Source of the DNA: Sporomusa silvacetica DSM 10669
Lineage (GTDB): Bacteria > Bacillota > Negativicutes > Sporomusales > Sporomusaceae
NCBI RefSeq assembly: GCF_002257705.1
Contig: NZ_LSLK01000044.1
Coordinates: 1 to 33,089, forward strand
Direction of reading: 5' to 3'
Length of the DNA: 33,089 bases
Positions 22,178 to 30,281 of this stretch are shown piece by piece (the first letter of the stretch is position 1; the number at the start of each line of letters is the position of its first letter). The position numbers and the translations under genes are program-made. The notes beneath the pieces are model-generated. The model saw only the letters and a program-made list of their open reading frames with translations. It had not been told where the DNA came from and made no database searches.

Positions 22178-23512
22178 CTATTTACTTATTTCATCTAAGG
22201 CTTTGCCTTTGGTTTCTTCACCAAATAGCCATACAGCAATGGCAACTACCAACATGACACCGGTAAACATAGTAAATACATGGGAAAAACCTTGTGGCCC
22301 CGCGATCATGTAGCCGACAATAGTCGGTGCCAAGATTCCGCCAAAGCGTCCGACCGCCGCCGCCCATCCGGAACCAAAAGCCCGTATCCGCGTAGGATAA
22401 AGTTCGGGCGTGTAGGTGTACACAACCCCCCAGGCACCAAGATTAAAGAAGGACATCAAACTACCCCAGAGAAGCACAATTTCAGCACTGCCACCTTGTC
22501 CAAAGAAATACGCACTAACTGCACTCATTGCCAAATAGCCTGCCAGCGTTGCCTTCCGGCCAATACGGTCAACCAAATAGGCGGCACTAAAATACCCTGG
22601 CAATTGAGCCACTGTCATAATTAATACATATTCAAATGTCTTGAGAACAGTATGTCCCTGCTGAACCATAAGCGATGGCAGCCAAGTAAAGATACCATAA
22701 TAGGAATATACAATACCAAACCAGATTATCCATAGTATAATCGTCCTCTTGGCAAACTTGCCAGTCCATAATTCCTTAAAGGCTATCTTATCTTCAGTAA
22801 GGTTTGTCAAATCTGCATTGCTTGTTGCCGCCGGCTGAACAGGTGCTTCAATCCCTGCTAAGCGCTCTATTCTTGAAACAATTTCCAGGGCTTCAGCATG
22901 ACGCCCTTTATTAATAAGATAACGGATAGATTCAGGTACTCCCATTCTAATAAAAAATACATAAAGTGCCGGTAACGCGCCAATGAAAAATGCCATTTGC
23001 CAACCAAAGCGGGGAATAACAAAATACGAAATAAGCGCCGCCGCTAACCAGCCAACTCCCCAGAAACTTTCCAACAAGACAATAAAGCGACCACGCCTTG
23101 CCGGTGGCGAGTACTCTGTCATAAGCGTCGCCGCTACCGGCAACTCACCGCCTAAACCAAAGCCTACCAAGAATCTAAACACAAGTAATGATTCATAATT
23201 CCAAGCCACTCCACACAGTCCTGTGGCTATACTATACATCAGCAGTGTGACAGTAAATACTGCCTTACGACCATATTTATCAGCTGCCATACCTCCCAGT
23301 ACTGCGCCAATAGCCATCCCTAGAAGACCAATGCTGCCGATAAAACCCATTTGGGTCCCCGACAAACTCCACTCCTTAGCCAATACCGGCAATACAAAAG
23401 CAATAATCCCGGTATCCATAGCATCAAACAACCAACCTAGCCCCGTCAATACCAGCAATTTGTAATGAAAGCGGCTGACTGGAATTTGTTCTAACCGTCT
23501 GATAGTGTCCAT
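22178..23512 (-). CDS. niaP: MFS transporter, niacin permease (NiaP)-like
   Basis: 444-residue twelve-segment carrier of the sugar/aromatic-acid porter type: FDAMDTGIIAFVLPVLAKEW, GMAADKYGRKAVF between segments 2 and 3, GFGLGGELPVAATLMTE, and PARRGRFIVLLESFWG. It resembles Bacillus NiaP (YceI). The role is supported by place: the niacin repressor gene niaR lies 177 bases upstream on the same strand, and the promoter carries a palindromic site. It would import nicotinate for NAD salvage. A permease for benzoate-like aromatic acids is the alternative. Confidence 0.8.
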   Translation of the reverse strand: MDTIRRLEQIPVSRFHYKLLVLTGLGWLFDAMDTGIIAFVLPVLAKEWSLSGTQMGFIGSIGLLGMAIGAVLGGMAADKYGRKAVFTVTLLMYSIATGLCGVAWNYESLLVFRFLVGFGLGGELPVAATLMTEYSPPARRGRFIVLLESFWGVGWLAAALISYFVIPRFGWQMAFFIGALPALYVFFIRMGVPESIRYLINKGRHAEALEIVSRIERLAGIEAPVQPAATSNADLTNLTEDKIAFKELWTGKFAKRTIILWIIWFGIVYSYYGIFTWLPSLMVQQGHTVLKTFEYVLIMTVAQLPGYFSAAYLVDRIGRKATLAGYLAMSAVSAYFFGQGGSAEIVLLWGSLMSFFNLGAWGVVYTYTPELYPTRIRAFGSGWAAAVGRFGGILAPTIVGYMIAGPQGFSHVFTMFTGVMLVVAIAVWLFGEETKGKALDEISK

Positions 23513-23528
23513 TTTTCTCGACCTCCAA

Positions 23529-23588
23529 TGTCATTACAGCTGTCTTGTCATTACTATGTATTATACTGGCCCTGTCTTAAGATGGCAA
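23529..23588 (-). promoter_or_regulatory. niaP promoter with candidate NiaR operator
   Basis: Minus strand TTGCCA (23588-23583), 17 bp, TATAAT (23565-23560): a near-ideal vegetative promoter. Just after it lies a 22-bp site, 23550-23529, with TGACA at both ends around a central ACAGCTGT palindrome. A repressor bound there would block the start of transcription. Assignment to NiaR is from the neighbouring gene. Confidence 0.65.
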
Positions 23589-23654
23589 CTACTTTTTTAG
23601 CCTGTTGCAATTAGTATTGGGCTCGGCGGGGTTGGCGATACCATTTGGAGTAAC

Positions 23655-23692
23655 AAAAAATTGCTGCCGGTTTTGACCAGCAGCAATTTTTA
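23655..23692 (-). terminator. Intrinsic terminator overlapping the niaR stop
   Basis: Minus-strand AAAATTGCTGC pairs with GCAGCAATTTT, followed by a T-run. The 5' arm includes the niaR stop codon. It separates niaR from niaP, so niaP depends on its own promoter. Confidence 0.85.
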
Positions 23693-24205
23693 TTCAAGCA
23701 ATATCCCCAACGCCTTAAGTTCAGCAGCAATCTTCTGTAAAATCTCAGCTGTCGGCGCTTCAATTGTGTGTAAATGCACCCCACCAGTAACCAGTGAAAG
23801 CGGAGCCGCATCGCTTTCTGCTGATTTATGTAAAAAATCGGTTAAGTCGCGCCGGGAAGCTAACATTAAATTGGCTTTAATTTCGCCATACACAGGATGC
23901 TCAACACTAACATCAAGTACACAACCACCATTATCAATAATTACGGCAAGTTCGGTCTCTATACGTTTACTATCATGACAGCAGGCAAATTTCGCGCTAA
24001 CAGTCGTCGGAGTAGCCATTTGTAGAATAACATAGCCTTGAGGAGTTGCGTAGATATCAGCACCAGCTGCCCGTAAAATAGCAATATCACCAACAATAAC
24101 CTGCCGACTTACCCCAAACTTTTTTGCTAATGCCGTTCCCGTTATTGGTTGCCTACTTTGCTGCAACAAAGTAGCAATCCGATCACGCCGTTCTTTCGCG
24201 TCCAT
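23690..24205 (-). CDS. niaR: Niacin-responsive transcriptional repressor NiaR (HTH + 3H domain)
   Basis: 171 residues from ATG 24205 (GGGGGAG 9 bases upstream). The N-terminal 60 residues form a winged HTH (ITGTALAKKFGVSRQVIVGD); the rest is the 3H domain. The metal/niacin ligands appear as H77, E85, H144 and H146, with the spacing of the Thermotoga TM1602 structure (H79, E87, H146, H148). NiaR represses NAD synthesis or niacin uptake when nicotinate is present; the adjacent niaP-like gene is the obvious target. It follows the histidine kinase gene by 55 bases and has a possible promoter of its own. Confidence 0.93.
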   Translation of the reverse strand: MDAKERRDRIATLLQQSRQPITGTALAKKFGVSRQVIVGDIAILRAAGADIYATPQGYVILQMATPTTVSAKFACCHDSKRIETELAVIIDNGGCVLDVSVEHPVYGEIKANLMLASRRDLTDFLHKSAESDAAPLSLVTGGVHLHTIEAPTAEILQKIAAELKALGILLE

Positions 24206-24246
24206 AATCGAACACTCCCCCCGGTCTCTCGCCAACCTTAAGATAT

Positions 24247-24275
24247 ATTATATACCAAAACTACTTATTCATCGA
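24247..24275 (-). promoter_or_regulatory. Possible niaR promoter
   Basis: Minus strand TCGATG (24275-24270), 17 bp, TATAAT (24252-24247). The -10 is perfect and the -35 weak. The -35 lies inside the end of the histidine kinase gene. Confidence 0.35.
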
Positions 24276-25883
24276 CACGCCTTCATCAGCAGGCGACGGC
24301 AATAGCACCGTAAAAGCCGTTCTCCTACCTGGCAGACTGGAAATCATGATTTTTCCGCCATGATTTTGCACAATACTATAGCACACCGATAAGCCCAAAC
24401 CAGTACCGTTTGCTTTGGTTGTAAAAAAAGGGGTACCTAGTTTTTCAATAATCTCCGGCGCAATACCATCACCGTCATTTTCTATTGTTACAGCTATCAT
24501 ATCCTGCTGGCAACTTGCTACTATTATAACATTACCCCCAATCGGCACCGCTTCTAAGGCATTTTTCACAAGATTAATAAACACTTGCTTGAGCTGATCT
24601 GCATCGCCAAGAACACAACCACCTGCGAGTGGCAGTTGTGGGGGGAAGACAATATTTTTATTACGAAACTGCCCTTCCATAAGTAAAAGTACGTCATTTA
24701 CTAATTTATATACATTTATTTTTTCAACCAAAGGTTCTTTCAGCGGCCTTGATAACATTTGGAATTCACTAATTAGATTATCAATCCGCCCAATCTCAGA
24801 AATGATTATTTCAAGATGCTCGAGTGACACTGGCCTATCGCCACGCCGAGCCATAAGCTGAATAAAGCCTTTAATTGATGTGAGGGGATTTCGAATTTCA
24901 TGGGCAATCCCCGCAGCCAATTGGTTAACACATATCATTCGTTCCAACCTAAGCTGCTCGCGCTCACGTTCATGGCATCTCGCCTGACGCCAAACACCAT
25001 ACAAGAGCCCAAAGCAAACCGCTAGCCAAAGAAAACTTTTGGCATCGTCAATCGCTTTCCTCAAAACTTTGATATGCAAAACATCCTGTGGGATGGCTGT
25101 TGCTACCCGCCAATGCGCATTCATTAAATCAGTATAAATAAGCAGTTTATCGATGCCATCAAACGGAGAATTAATATCAATGATGCCTGTTGTATTTAAA
25201 AATAAGCTATTCAGTTGTTGCTTCAGCAAAGGACTTTCCGGGAAAATTTCATTCAGATGGGGATGATGAATAAACTGCCCATTACCATCCGAAACAAAAA
25301 TATACTGTCTTTCCGGCATGTCCTGCCGTAATACCGCTAACGATATATCACTAATCGGTATATAAGCAACTAATACTGCAATCACTTGCTCCCCATCAAA
25401 TACAGGAACTTGCAAACTCACATAAGCATCTTCCACATTTTTATCACTCATCCTGTCAGAGACATGTAAACTTCCTAATAACACTGACCGAAACTCTCTT
25501 TTGAAATCTGTCTGACTAAATAGAGACTTAACCTGACCAGAAACTGGCCAGCACTCACTAATTAAATTGCCATTATAATCATACAAAGCCACATTAACGA
25601 CATGTAAGGCCTTGGCAGCTGCCATTAAATTTGGCTGTACTCGTTCGGGTTGAAGACTGCGCATATCAGAGTGAGCCGCTAATAAGCTAAGCCCGACCAG
25701 GCGGGTATCAAAACGCATATCCAGATTATCAGCAACTACCATAAGTCGCTCTCGCTCATCTGCCACCACCACCTGGTACTGATAGTTAAAGTAATTAGCA
25801 ATTAGTACAGTAATCGTTACTAATAGTAATGCTCCAATAACTATCATAGCTATCCTATTTATACTTTTGGAAAGCAGCACCAA
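24261..25883 (-). CDS. Membrane sensor histidine kinase, orphan
   Basis: About 540 residues. Membrane segment near 10-30; extracytoplasmic Cache-like sensor about 31-280 (QFIHHPHLNEIFPESPLLKQ and LLIYTDLMNAHWRVATAIP are typical); second membrane segment near 283-300; then HisKA with AAGIAHEIRNPLTSIKGF (phospho-accepting His), and HATPase_c with NLVKNALEAV, NDGDGI and GTGLGLSVCYSIVQNHGG. The layout matches the KinB/NtrB-like Cache kinases of Bacillota. Start TTG 25883 or GTG 25880 after AAGGTGG. No response regulator is nearby, so it may feed a remote regulator or the sporulation phosphorelay. Confidence 0.92.
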   Translation of the reverse strand: MVLLSKSINRIAMIVIGALLLVTITVLIANYFNYQYQVVVADERERLMVVADNLDMRFDTRLVGLSLLAAHSDMRSLQPERVQPNLMAAAKALHVVNVALYDYNGNLISECWPVSGQVKSLFSQTDFKREFRSVLLGSLHVSDRMSDKNVEDAYVSLQVPVFDGEQVIAVLVAYIPISDISLAVLRQDMPERQYIFVSDGNGQFIHHPHLNEIFPESPLLKQQLNSLFLNTTGIIDINSPFDGIDKLLIYTDLMNAHWRVATAIPQDVLHIKVLRKAIDDAKSFLWLAVCFGLLYGVWRQARCHEREREQLRLERMICVNQLAAGIAHEIRNPLTSIKGFIQLMARRGDRPVSLEHLEIIISEIGRIDNLISEFQMLSRPLKEPLVEKINVYKLVNDVLLLMEGQFRNKNIVFPPQLPLAGGCVLGDADQLKQVFINLVKNALEAVPIGGNVIIVASCQQDMIAVTIENDGDGIAPEIIEKLGTPFFTTKANGTGLGLSVCYSIVQNHGGKIMISSLPGRRTAFTVLLPSPADEGVSMNK

Positions 25884-26026
25884 GTTTCACCACCTTTTTT
25901 TGACATAATTCGTGTAATTCCGGTTTTTTCCTGCTTACCGATGTTAAGATTATGGGCATTTTCCCAAAGCTAAAAAGAAAACCTGCCTATGCTGCTCCTG
26001 TTTAAGAAAGTTAACTTTTTCGTTAA

Positions 26027-26068
26027 AGAAAAAAAAGAAAGCTTACAGTTTTATCTGAAGCTTTCTTT
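26027..26068 (-). terminator. Terminator of the tRNA operon
   Basis: Minus strand GAAAGCTT (26065-26058) pairs with AAGCTTTC (26044-26037) and is followed by a run of eight T. It follows tRNA-Val directly. Confidence 0.85.
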
Positions 26069-26069
26069 G

Positions 26070-26145
<76 letters not shown>

Positions 26146-26216
26146 GTACGTATTCGATTTTCGATCTTCGACTTTCGACAATGGTTTATCGAACATCTAG
26201 TGTCGAATGTCGTCAT
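26146..26216. repeat. TCGA-rich spacer between tRNA-Val and tRNA-Glu
   Basis: 71 bases carrying six TCGA tetramers, four of them at 7-base steps (TTCGA, TTTTCGA, TCTTCGA, CTTTCGA), plus GTCGAATGTCG. The other spacer in the operon is only 2 bases. It looks like a short interspersed repeat inserted in a tRNA operon. Confidence 0.5.
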
Positions 26217-26291
26217 TGGTGACCCGTAGGGGATTCGAACCCCTGATACCGCCGTGAAAGGGCGGTGTCTTAACCGCTTGACCAACGGGCC
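26217..26291 (-). tRNA. tRNA-Glu (anticodon TTC)
   Basis: Acceptor GGCCCGT pairs with ACGGGTC (one G-U pair); the anticodon arm CCGCC-CTTTCAC-GGCGG gives TTC; the T-arm is AGGGG-TTCGAAT-CCCCT; CCA is encoded. Confidence 0.97.
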
Positions 26292-26293
26292 TT

Positions 26294-26369
26294 TGGCTCC
26301 TCGAGTAGGACTCGAACCTACGACAAATCGGTTAACAGCCGATTGCTCTACCAACTGAGCTATCGAGGA
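26294..26369 (-). tRNA. tRNA-Asn (anticodon GTT)
   Basis: Acceptor TCCTCGA pairs with TCGAGGA; the anticodon arm ATCGG-CTGTTAA-CCGAT gives GTT; CCA is encoded. First tRNA of the operon, about 20 bases after the -10. Confidence 0.97.
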
Positions 26370-26388
26370 ATTTTCGATAACATAATGA

Positions 26389-26417
26389 ATTATATAATAT
26401 GTCTACTAAAATTGCAA
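26389..26417 (-). promoter_or_regulatory. Promoter of the tRNA operon
   Basis: Minus strand TTGCAA (26417-26412), 17 bp, TATAAT (26394-26389): a strong vegetative promoter for the Asn-Glu-Val tRNA transcript. Confidence 0.75.
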
Positions 26418-26535
26418 GCACAATACCCAGTATTTTATTGATCAAAACCAACTTTTCAAAGGATATTCTTGTTAAAACATCAAATACTGATAGCATATGT
26501 ATATATCAATAACCAAACTTCAAGGAGGTACTACT

Positions 26536-27648
26536 TTGGATCCACGAATAAAAACTCTCGCCCAGAACCTGATTGGCTATTCTACCAGTCTTGCACCAGG
26601 CGAAAAAATATTAATCGAAATGTTTGATGATGCTTTACCGCTAGCCAAGGCGCTTGTAGATGAGGCTTATGCCGCAGGCGGTATTCCATTTCTTGAAATT
26701 AAAAACAGCCAATTACAGCGCTCACTGCTTAGGAAGGCTTCCGGTGAGCAGCTCGCACTTGCCGCCTCTTGGGAGCAGGCTAGAATGAAGGAAATGAATG
26801 CCTACATTGCCATCAGAGCCAGTTTTAATATCTCAGAAATGGCTGATGTCTCTGACGCCCAATTACAAAGCTACCAACAAAACTGGGTAAAACCAGTGCA
26901 TCTTGACGTGCGTGTCCCCCATACCAAGTGGTGTATCTTACGCTGGCCTAACGCTTCGATGGCGCAATTATCGAATTCCAGCACCGAAGCATTTGAAGAC
27001 TTTTACTTCAAGGTGTGCAACCTTGATTACGCCAAAATGGCTAAAGCCATGGACCCGTTGATTGCGCTTATGGAGAAAACCGACAAAGTAAAAATTGCCG
27101 GACCTGATACTGAACTTACTTTTTCAATTAAAGGAATACCAGCGGTAAAATGCTCAGGACTGAGGAATATACCTGACGGCGAAGTGTATACTGCTCCAGT
27201 AAGGGAATCGGTAAATGGTGTCCTCAGTTACAACACACCCTCAGTATATCAAGGATTTACCTATGAAAATATTCGCCTTGAGTTTAAGAATGGTAAGATC
27301 ATCAAAGCAACTGCCAATGATTCAGAAAAAATCAATAAGGTTTTTGATATTGATGAGGGTGCCCGCTATATCGGTGAGTTTGCACTAGGAGTAAATCCTT
27401 ATATTGAAAAACCAATGAAAGATATCTTGTTTGATGAGAAAATCAAAGGAAGCTTCCACTTTACTCCCGGCAACGCCTATGATGCTGCCTTTAATGGCAA
27501 CAAATCTGTCATCCACTGGGACCTTGTCTGTATTCAAACAGCCGAATACGGTGGTGGTGAAATCTGGTTTGACGATAAACTCATCCGCAAGGATGGGCAA
27601 TTTGTGCTTCCTGAACTAGCAGGCTTAAATCCAGAAAGTCTACTATAA
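26536..27648 (+). CDS. M29-family (thermophilic-type) metal aminopeptidase
   Basis: 370 residues from TTG 26536, chosen because AAGGAGG lies 8 bases before it; the in-frame ATG 39 bases upstream has no ribosome site. The M29 metal ligands can be picked out: E216 (PDGEVYTAP), E281 (YIGEFALG), H308, Y315, H327 and D329 (IHWD), with the spacing seen in Thermus AmpT. It is a cytoplasmic two-metal exopeptidase trimming peptides from the N-terminus; no signal peptide. It is convergent with speE across a palindromic element that probably terminates both. AmpS-like housekeeping role inferred. Confidence 0.92.
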   Translation: MDPRIKTLAQNLIGYSTSLAPGEKILIEMFDDALPLAKALVDEAYAAGGIPFLEIKNSQLQRSLLRKASGEQLALAASWEQARMKEMNAYIAIRASFNISEMADVSDAQLQSYQQNWVKPVHLDVRVPHTKWCILRWPNASMAQLSNSSTEAFEDFYFKVCNLDYAKMAKAMDPLIALMEKTDKVKIAGPDTELTFSIKGIPAVKCSGLRNIPDGEVYTAPVRESVNGVLSYNTPSVYQGFTYENIRLEFKNGKIIKATANDSEKINKVFDIDEGARYIGEFALGVNPYIEKPMKDILFDEKIKGSFHFTPGNAYDAAFNGNKSVIHWDLVCIQTAEYGGGEIWFDDKLIRKDGQFVLPELAGLNPESLL

Positions 27649-27653
27649 CTGAT

Positions 27654-27747
27654 AAAAGCGAGATTGCTTTCCTTGCGCTTGCAATGACCACGAGCATAGC
27701 AGCTCTTCTTTGTCATCACAGGCGCCAGTGTGGCAATCTCGCTTTTT
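27654..27747. repeat. REP-like palindrome acting as shared terminator
   Basis: AAAAGCGAGATTGC (27654-27667) pairs with GCAATCTCGCTTTT (27733-27746), followed by T-rich sequence on both strands. The inside holds two more imperfect half-sites, TGCGCTTGCAATGAC and GTCATCACAGGCGCC. The wording (ATTGC...CAATGAC) resembles the palindromic repeats scattered through many bacterial genomes. It lies between convergent genes. Confidence 0.65.
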
Positions 27748-27757
27748 ACGTTTTTTC

Positions 27758-28594
27758 TTACCTTACTAATTTCTTCACAAAATTCGGCAGAGCAAAGCAG
27801 CTTCTTTGCAGTTCCCGGTTATAATAGCGGGTATCAAGGTTTTCTGGAATGCGGCCAATATCAATACTAATCGGATCATACTTTTTAGAACCAATGGTAA
27901 AACAATGTAGTCCGCCCGGATACAAGGGAATATTCGCCAAATATAAACGGGTTATCGGAAACATTGACGTAATGTCTTTAGTAAGCTGCTGGATAAGTTT
28001 CTGATGATAAAAAGGTGATTCTGTCTGTTGTACGAACAAGCCGTCAGGTTTTAATGCTTTGTGCACATTTTTATAAAATTCGTGAGTAAACAAGCCTTTT
28101 CCAGGACCAATTGGATCAGAACAATCTACAATAATGACATCATATTTATTCTCTACTTCCTGCATATGTTTGATGCCATCACCGATCTTAAGCTGTAGTT
28201 TAGGATGGTTCTCGTTTAAGGCCGAACTGATTTCCGGTAAATATTTTTTACTAACCTCCACCACCAGGCCGTCAATCTCCACCATCTCAGCCACTTCAAC
28301 CGATTGGTGCTTGACTACCTCGCGTATTGTACCGCCATCTCCACCGCCAATAACCAAAACAGTTTTGGGATCAGGATGAACAAATAAGGGAACATGCGCA
28401 ATCATTTCATGATAAATGAACTCATCAAATATCGAGGTCTGAAAAACACCATCAAGTACTAACATCCGCCCAAACTCGTATGCCTCAACTACTGCAACCT
28501 CTTGAAATTCCGACTTCCCTGAGTATAATGTTTCCTTAATCCGGGCAGCAAGGCCTAAATTCTTAGTTTGGTACTCTGTATACCATAGCTCCAT
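27758..28594 (-). CDS. speE: Spermidine synthase
   Basis: 278-residue aminopropyltransferase making spermidine from putrescine and decarboxylated SAM. Seen: ELWYTEYQTKNLGLAARIKE, LDGVFQTSIFDEFIYHEMIA, the nucleotide site VLVIGGGDGGTIREV, EIDGLVVEVSKKYLPE, and the catalytic DCSDPIGPGKGLF with the Asp residues that bind the diamine, then QTESPFYH. ATG after AGGGGGGA. A single gene with an extended -10 promoter upstream; no speD or speB adjoins it. Normal length and complete. Confidence 0.96.
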   Translation of the reverse strand: MELWYTEYQTKNLGLAARIKETLYSGKSEFQEVAVVEAYEFGRMLVLDGVFQTSIFDEFIYHEMIAHVPLFVHPDPKTVLVIGGGDGGTIREVVKHQSVEVAEMVEIDGLVVEVSKKYLPEISSALNENHPKLQLKIGDGIKHMQEVENKYDVIIVDCSDPIGPGKGLFTHEFYKNVHKALKPDGLFVQQTESPFYHQKLIQQLTKDITSMFPITRLYLANIPLYPGGLHCFTIGSKKYDPISIDIGRIPENLDTRYYNRELQRSCFALPNFVKKLVR

Positions 28595-28663
28595 TTGTAT
28601 AATCCCCCCTACTTATCTTAGCTTCTACAGCTTGTCTAACTTATATCATTTATATAAAAGAAA

Positions 28664-28691
28664 ATTATACCACAAAATTTACCATAGTAAA
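28664..28691 (-). promoter_or_regulatory. speE promoter
   Basis: Minus strand TTTACT (28691-28686), 16 bp, TATAAT (28669-28664) preceded by TGG (extended -10). Leader about 65 bases. Confidence 0.55.
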
Positions 28692-28738
28692 AGCTTTCTC
28701 TACAAAAGAACTAAAAGAACTATAAGAGCCTTAAGGCA

Positions 28739-28775
28739 ACAAAAAACCATCAGGGATAACCTGACGGCTTTTTGT
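28739..28775. terminator. Bidirectional terminator after the YmaF-like gene
   Basis: AAAAAACCATCAGG pairs with CCTGACGGCTTTTT over a 5-base loop; A-run on one side, T-run on the other. It ends the minus-strand YmaF-like transcript before the speE promoter. Confidence 0.85.
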
Positions 28776-28787
28776 TGGGTTAGTATA

Positions 28788-29312
28788 CTATTCTTCGTCT
28801 GGGCGCTTTCCATATTTATACTTGTACTTAGGTAGAGTTTTTACCGGCATCTCACATACGTCTTCACACTCATCTTCAATGTCTTCAACGCACTCATCTT
28901 CGTATTCTTCTTCTTCACATTCATCCTCTATGTCTAGGTCACAACATGGTACAAGACCAGTAGCACCGGTAAAGCTATGACAATGCCCCTCATCTTCGCT
29001 AGTCATGCCCTCAAAGTAGTGAACATGATTGCCGTCCGGCATTTCAATCTCTGGTCCTGTCATAACATCCTCCGTATGCCAGTGACCGCCTTCCCCTTCT
29101 TCACATATAAATGAAGTCCGGCCATGTATCCGGTGCATATGGCATCTTCCTTTTTCTTTTGCCGGACCGCTCACCCCCATAATAATATGCTGATGTTCAT
29201 CTGCCACATCAACTTCTGTTATATAGGTATGAACATGTGGCATCATCTCATGTTCATCAGGCTGGTGGTGATGATGATGCTTGGGTTTGCGATCTTCTTC
29301 ACTAATAGGCAT
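28788..29312 (-). CDS. YmaF-like His-rich, acidic-tailed protein
   Basis: 174 residues from ATG 29312 (GAGGAG 4-5 bases upstream; the extra ten residues from 29342 have no ribosome site). The N-terminal two thirds hold repeated His-x-His blocks: KHHHHHQ, HVHTY, HQH, GRCHMHRIHGRTSF, GGHWHTE, NHVHYFEG and GHCHSF. These match the YmaF family, whose role is unsettled. The last 50 residues are mostly Glu and Asp with interspersed Cys (DECEEEEYEDECVEDIEDE), ending in a basic YKYKYGKRP tail. Composition suggests binding of transition metals or a surface/spore-coat role; no signal peptide. It has its own terminator. Confidence 0.75.
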   Translation of the reverse strand: MPISEEDRKPKHHHHHQPDEHEMMPHVHTYITEVDVADEHQHIIMGVSGPAKEKGRCHMHRIHGRTSFICEEGEGGHWHTEDVMTGPEIEMPDGNHVHYFEGMTSEDEGHCHSFTGATGLVPCCDLDIEDECEEEEYEDECVEDIEDECEDVCEMPVKTLPKYKYKYGKRPDEE

Positions 29313-29500
29313 AGTCTCCTCGCACCTCCAAAATGTTTTCACATCATATCTTATGCCACAATAACCCTCTTTGCCACCTATCTTATCTGCTGACCAAGCG
29401 GCTCGCTAGGTCTTATTTTATATTATTTTTGATATTTATATATTTTCTTCGTTACTTCTGACTATCTTAACCGTTTATATGAGTAAAGGAGTTGATGACT

Positions 29501-30223
29501 ATGTTCAAATACGTCAAATTTTTAAGTTTAGCACTGCTACTGATGGTAGCTGCACTACCTACTGCTCTGGCCTCTGAAACAAACCCTAATGCTACCGAAG
29601 TACAGGTAAGCGGTAATTACCAAGAGGAAATCACCCCCGATATTGCTTATGTTAATCTAGGTACAGTAACCGAAGCAGAAACCGTTGCTGCCGCACAAGC
29701 CAAAAACGCAGCTGTCTCTACAAGCATCCGCCAACAGCTAGAAAGTCTGGGAATTAAAGATGAATACATAAAGACAGCGCATTATGCGGTAACGCCAATT
29801 TATACTAATGATGACAATGGCCGTCGCACACCGACTATTAAGGGGTATCAGATTACCAACAGCATCCTGGTAACCACTTTGCCAGATAAAGCCGGTGATG
29901 TTATCGATAGCGCCCTCAATGCCGGTGCTAACCAAGTCAATACCATTCGGTTTGGCAAAAAGGATGAAGACGGGGTTAGAAATGCCGCTCTCGCCCAAGC
30001 TGTCCGCGATGCCATAAGCAAAGCCGACGCCATTGCTGCCGCTATCAACAAACGGGTAGTCCGGGTTAAGACTATAAATGAAAATGGCGTGAATCTTCAT
30101 TCGCCTGAGGCAGCAACCCGCCTATATAGCAAAGGCGTAGCCGATAATCTGGCGGCGACACCCATCTCTGCCGGACTGATCCAATTATCAGCCAATGTGC
30201 AAATCATCGTTGAATTAGAATAA
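29501..30223 (+). CDS. Secreted SIMPL-domain (DUF541) protein
   Basis: 240 residues from ATG 29501 (AGGAG 9 bases before; ATG 29495 is too close to it). A signal peptide is clear: MFKYVKFLSLALLLMVAALP, then a likely cut after ALA. The mature part is a SIMPL domain: VQVSGNYQEEITPDIAYVNL, YAVTPIYTNDDNGRRTPTIK, GYQITNSILVTTL, DAISKADAIAAAINKRVVRV and a final SANVQIIVELE. Family members (E. coli YggE, mammalian SIMPL, BP26) sit outside the inner membrane and are linked to oxidative-stress tolerance. Single gene with its own terminator. Confidence 0.88.
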   Translation: MFKYVKFLSLALLLMVAALPTALASETNPNATEVQVSGNYQEEITPDIAYVNLGTVTEAETVAAAQAKNAAVSTSIRQQLESLGIKDEYIKTAHYAVTPIYTNDDNGRRTPTIKGYQITNSILVTTLPDKAGDVIDSALNAGANQVNTIRFGKKDEDGVRNAALAQAVRDAISKADAIAAAINKRVVRVKTINENGVNLHSPEAATRLYSKGVADNLAATPISAGLIQLSANVQIIVELE

Positions 30224-30228
30224 AATGC

Positions 30229-30278
30229 AAAAAGGGCTGTGGATAACTTATCTCTAAGTTTTTCCACAGCCCTTTTTT
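30229..30278. terminator. Bidirectional terminator between convergent SIMPL and ABC-permease genes
   Basis: AAAAAGGGCTGTGGA pairs with TCCACAGCCCTTTTTT around a 19-base loop that can pair further. A-run and T-run on the two sides allow it to stop both transcripts. Confidence 0.88.
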
Positions 30279-30281
30279 GTC

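Noticed and set aside
28632..28835. 67-codon plus-strand ORF with a hydrophobic end
   Set aside because: It runs through the speE promoter and the terminator of the YmaF-like gene; no ribosome site.
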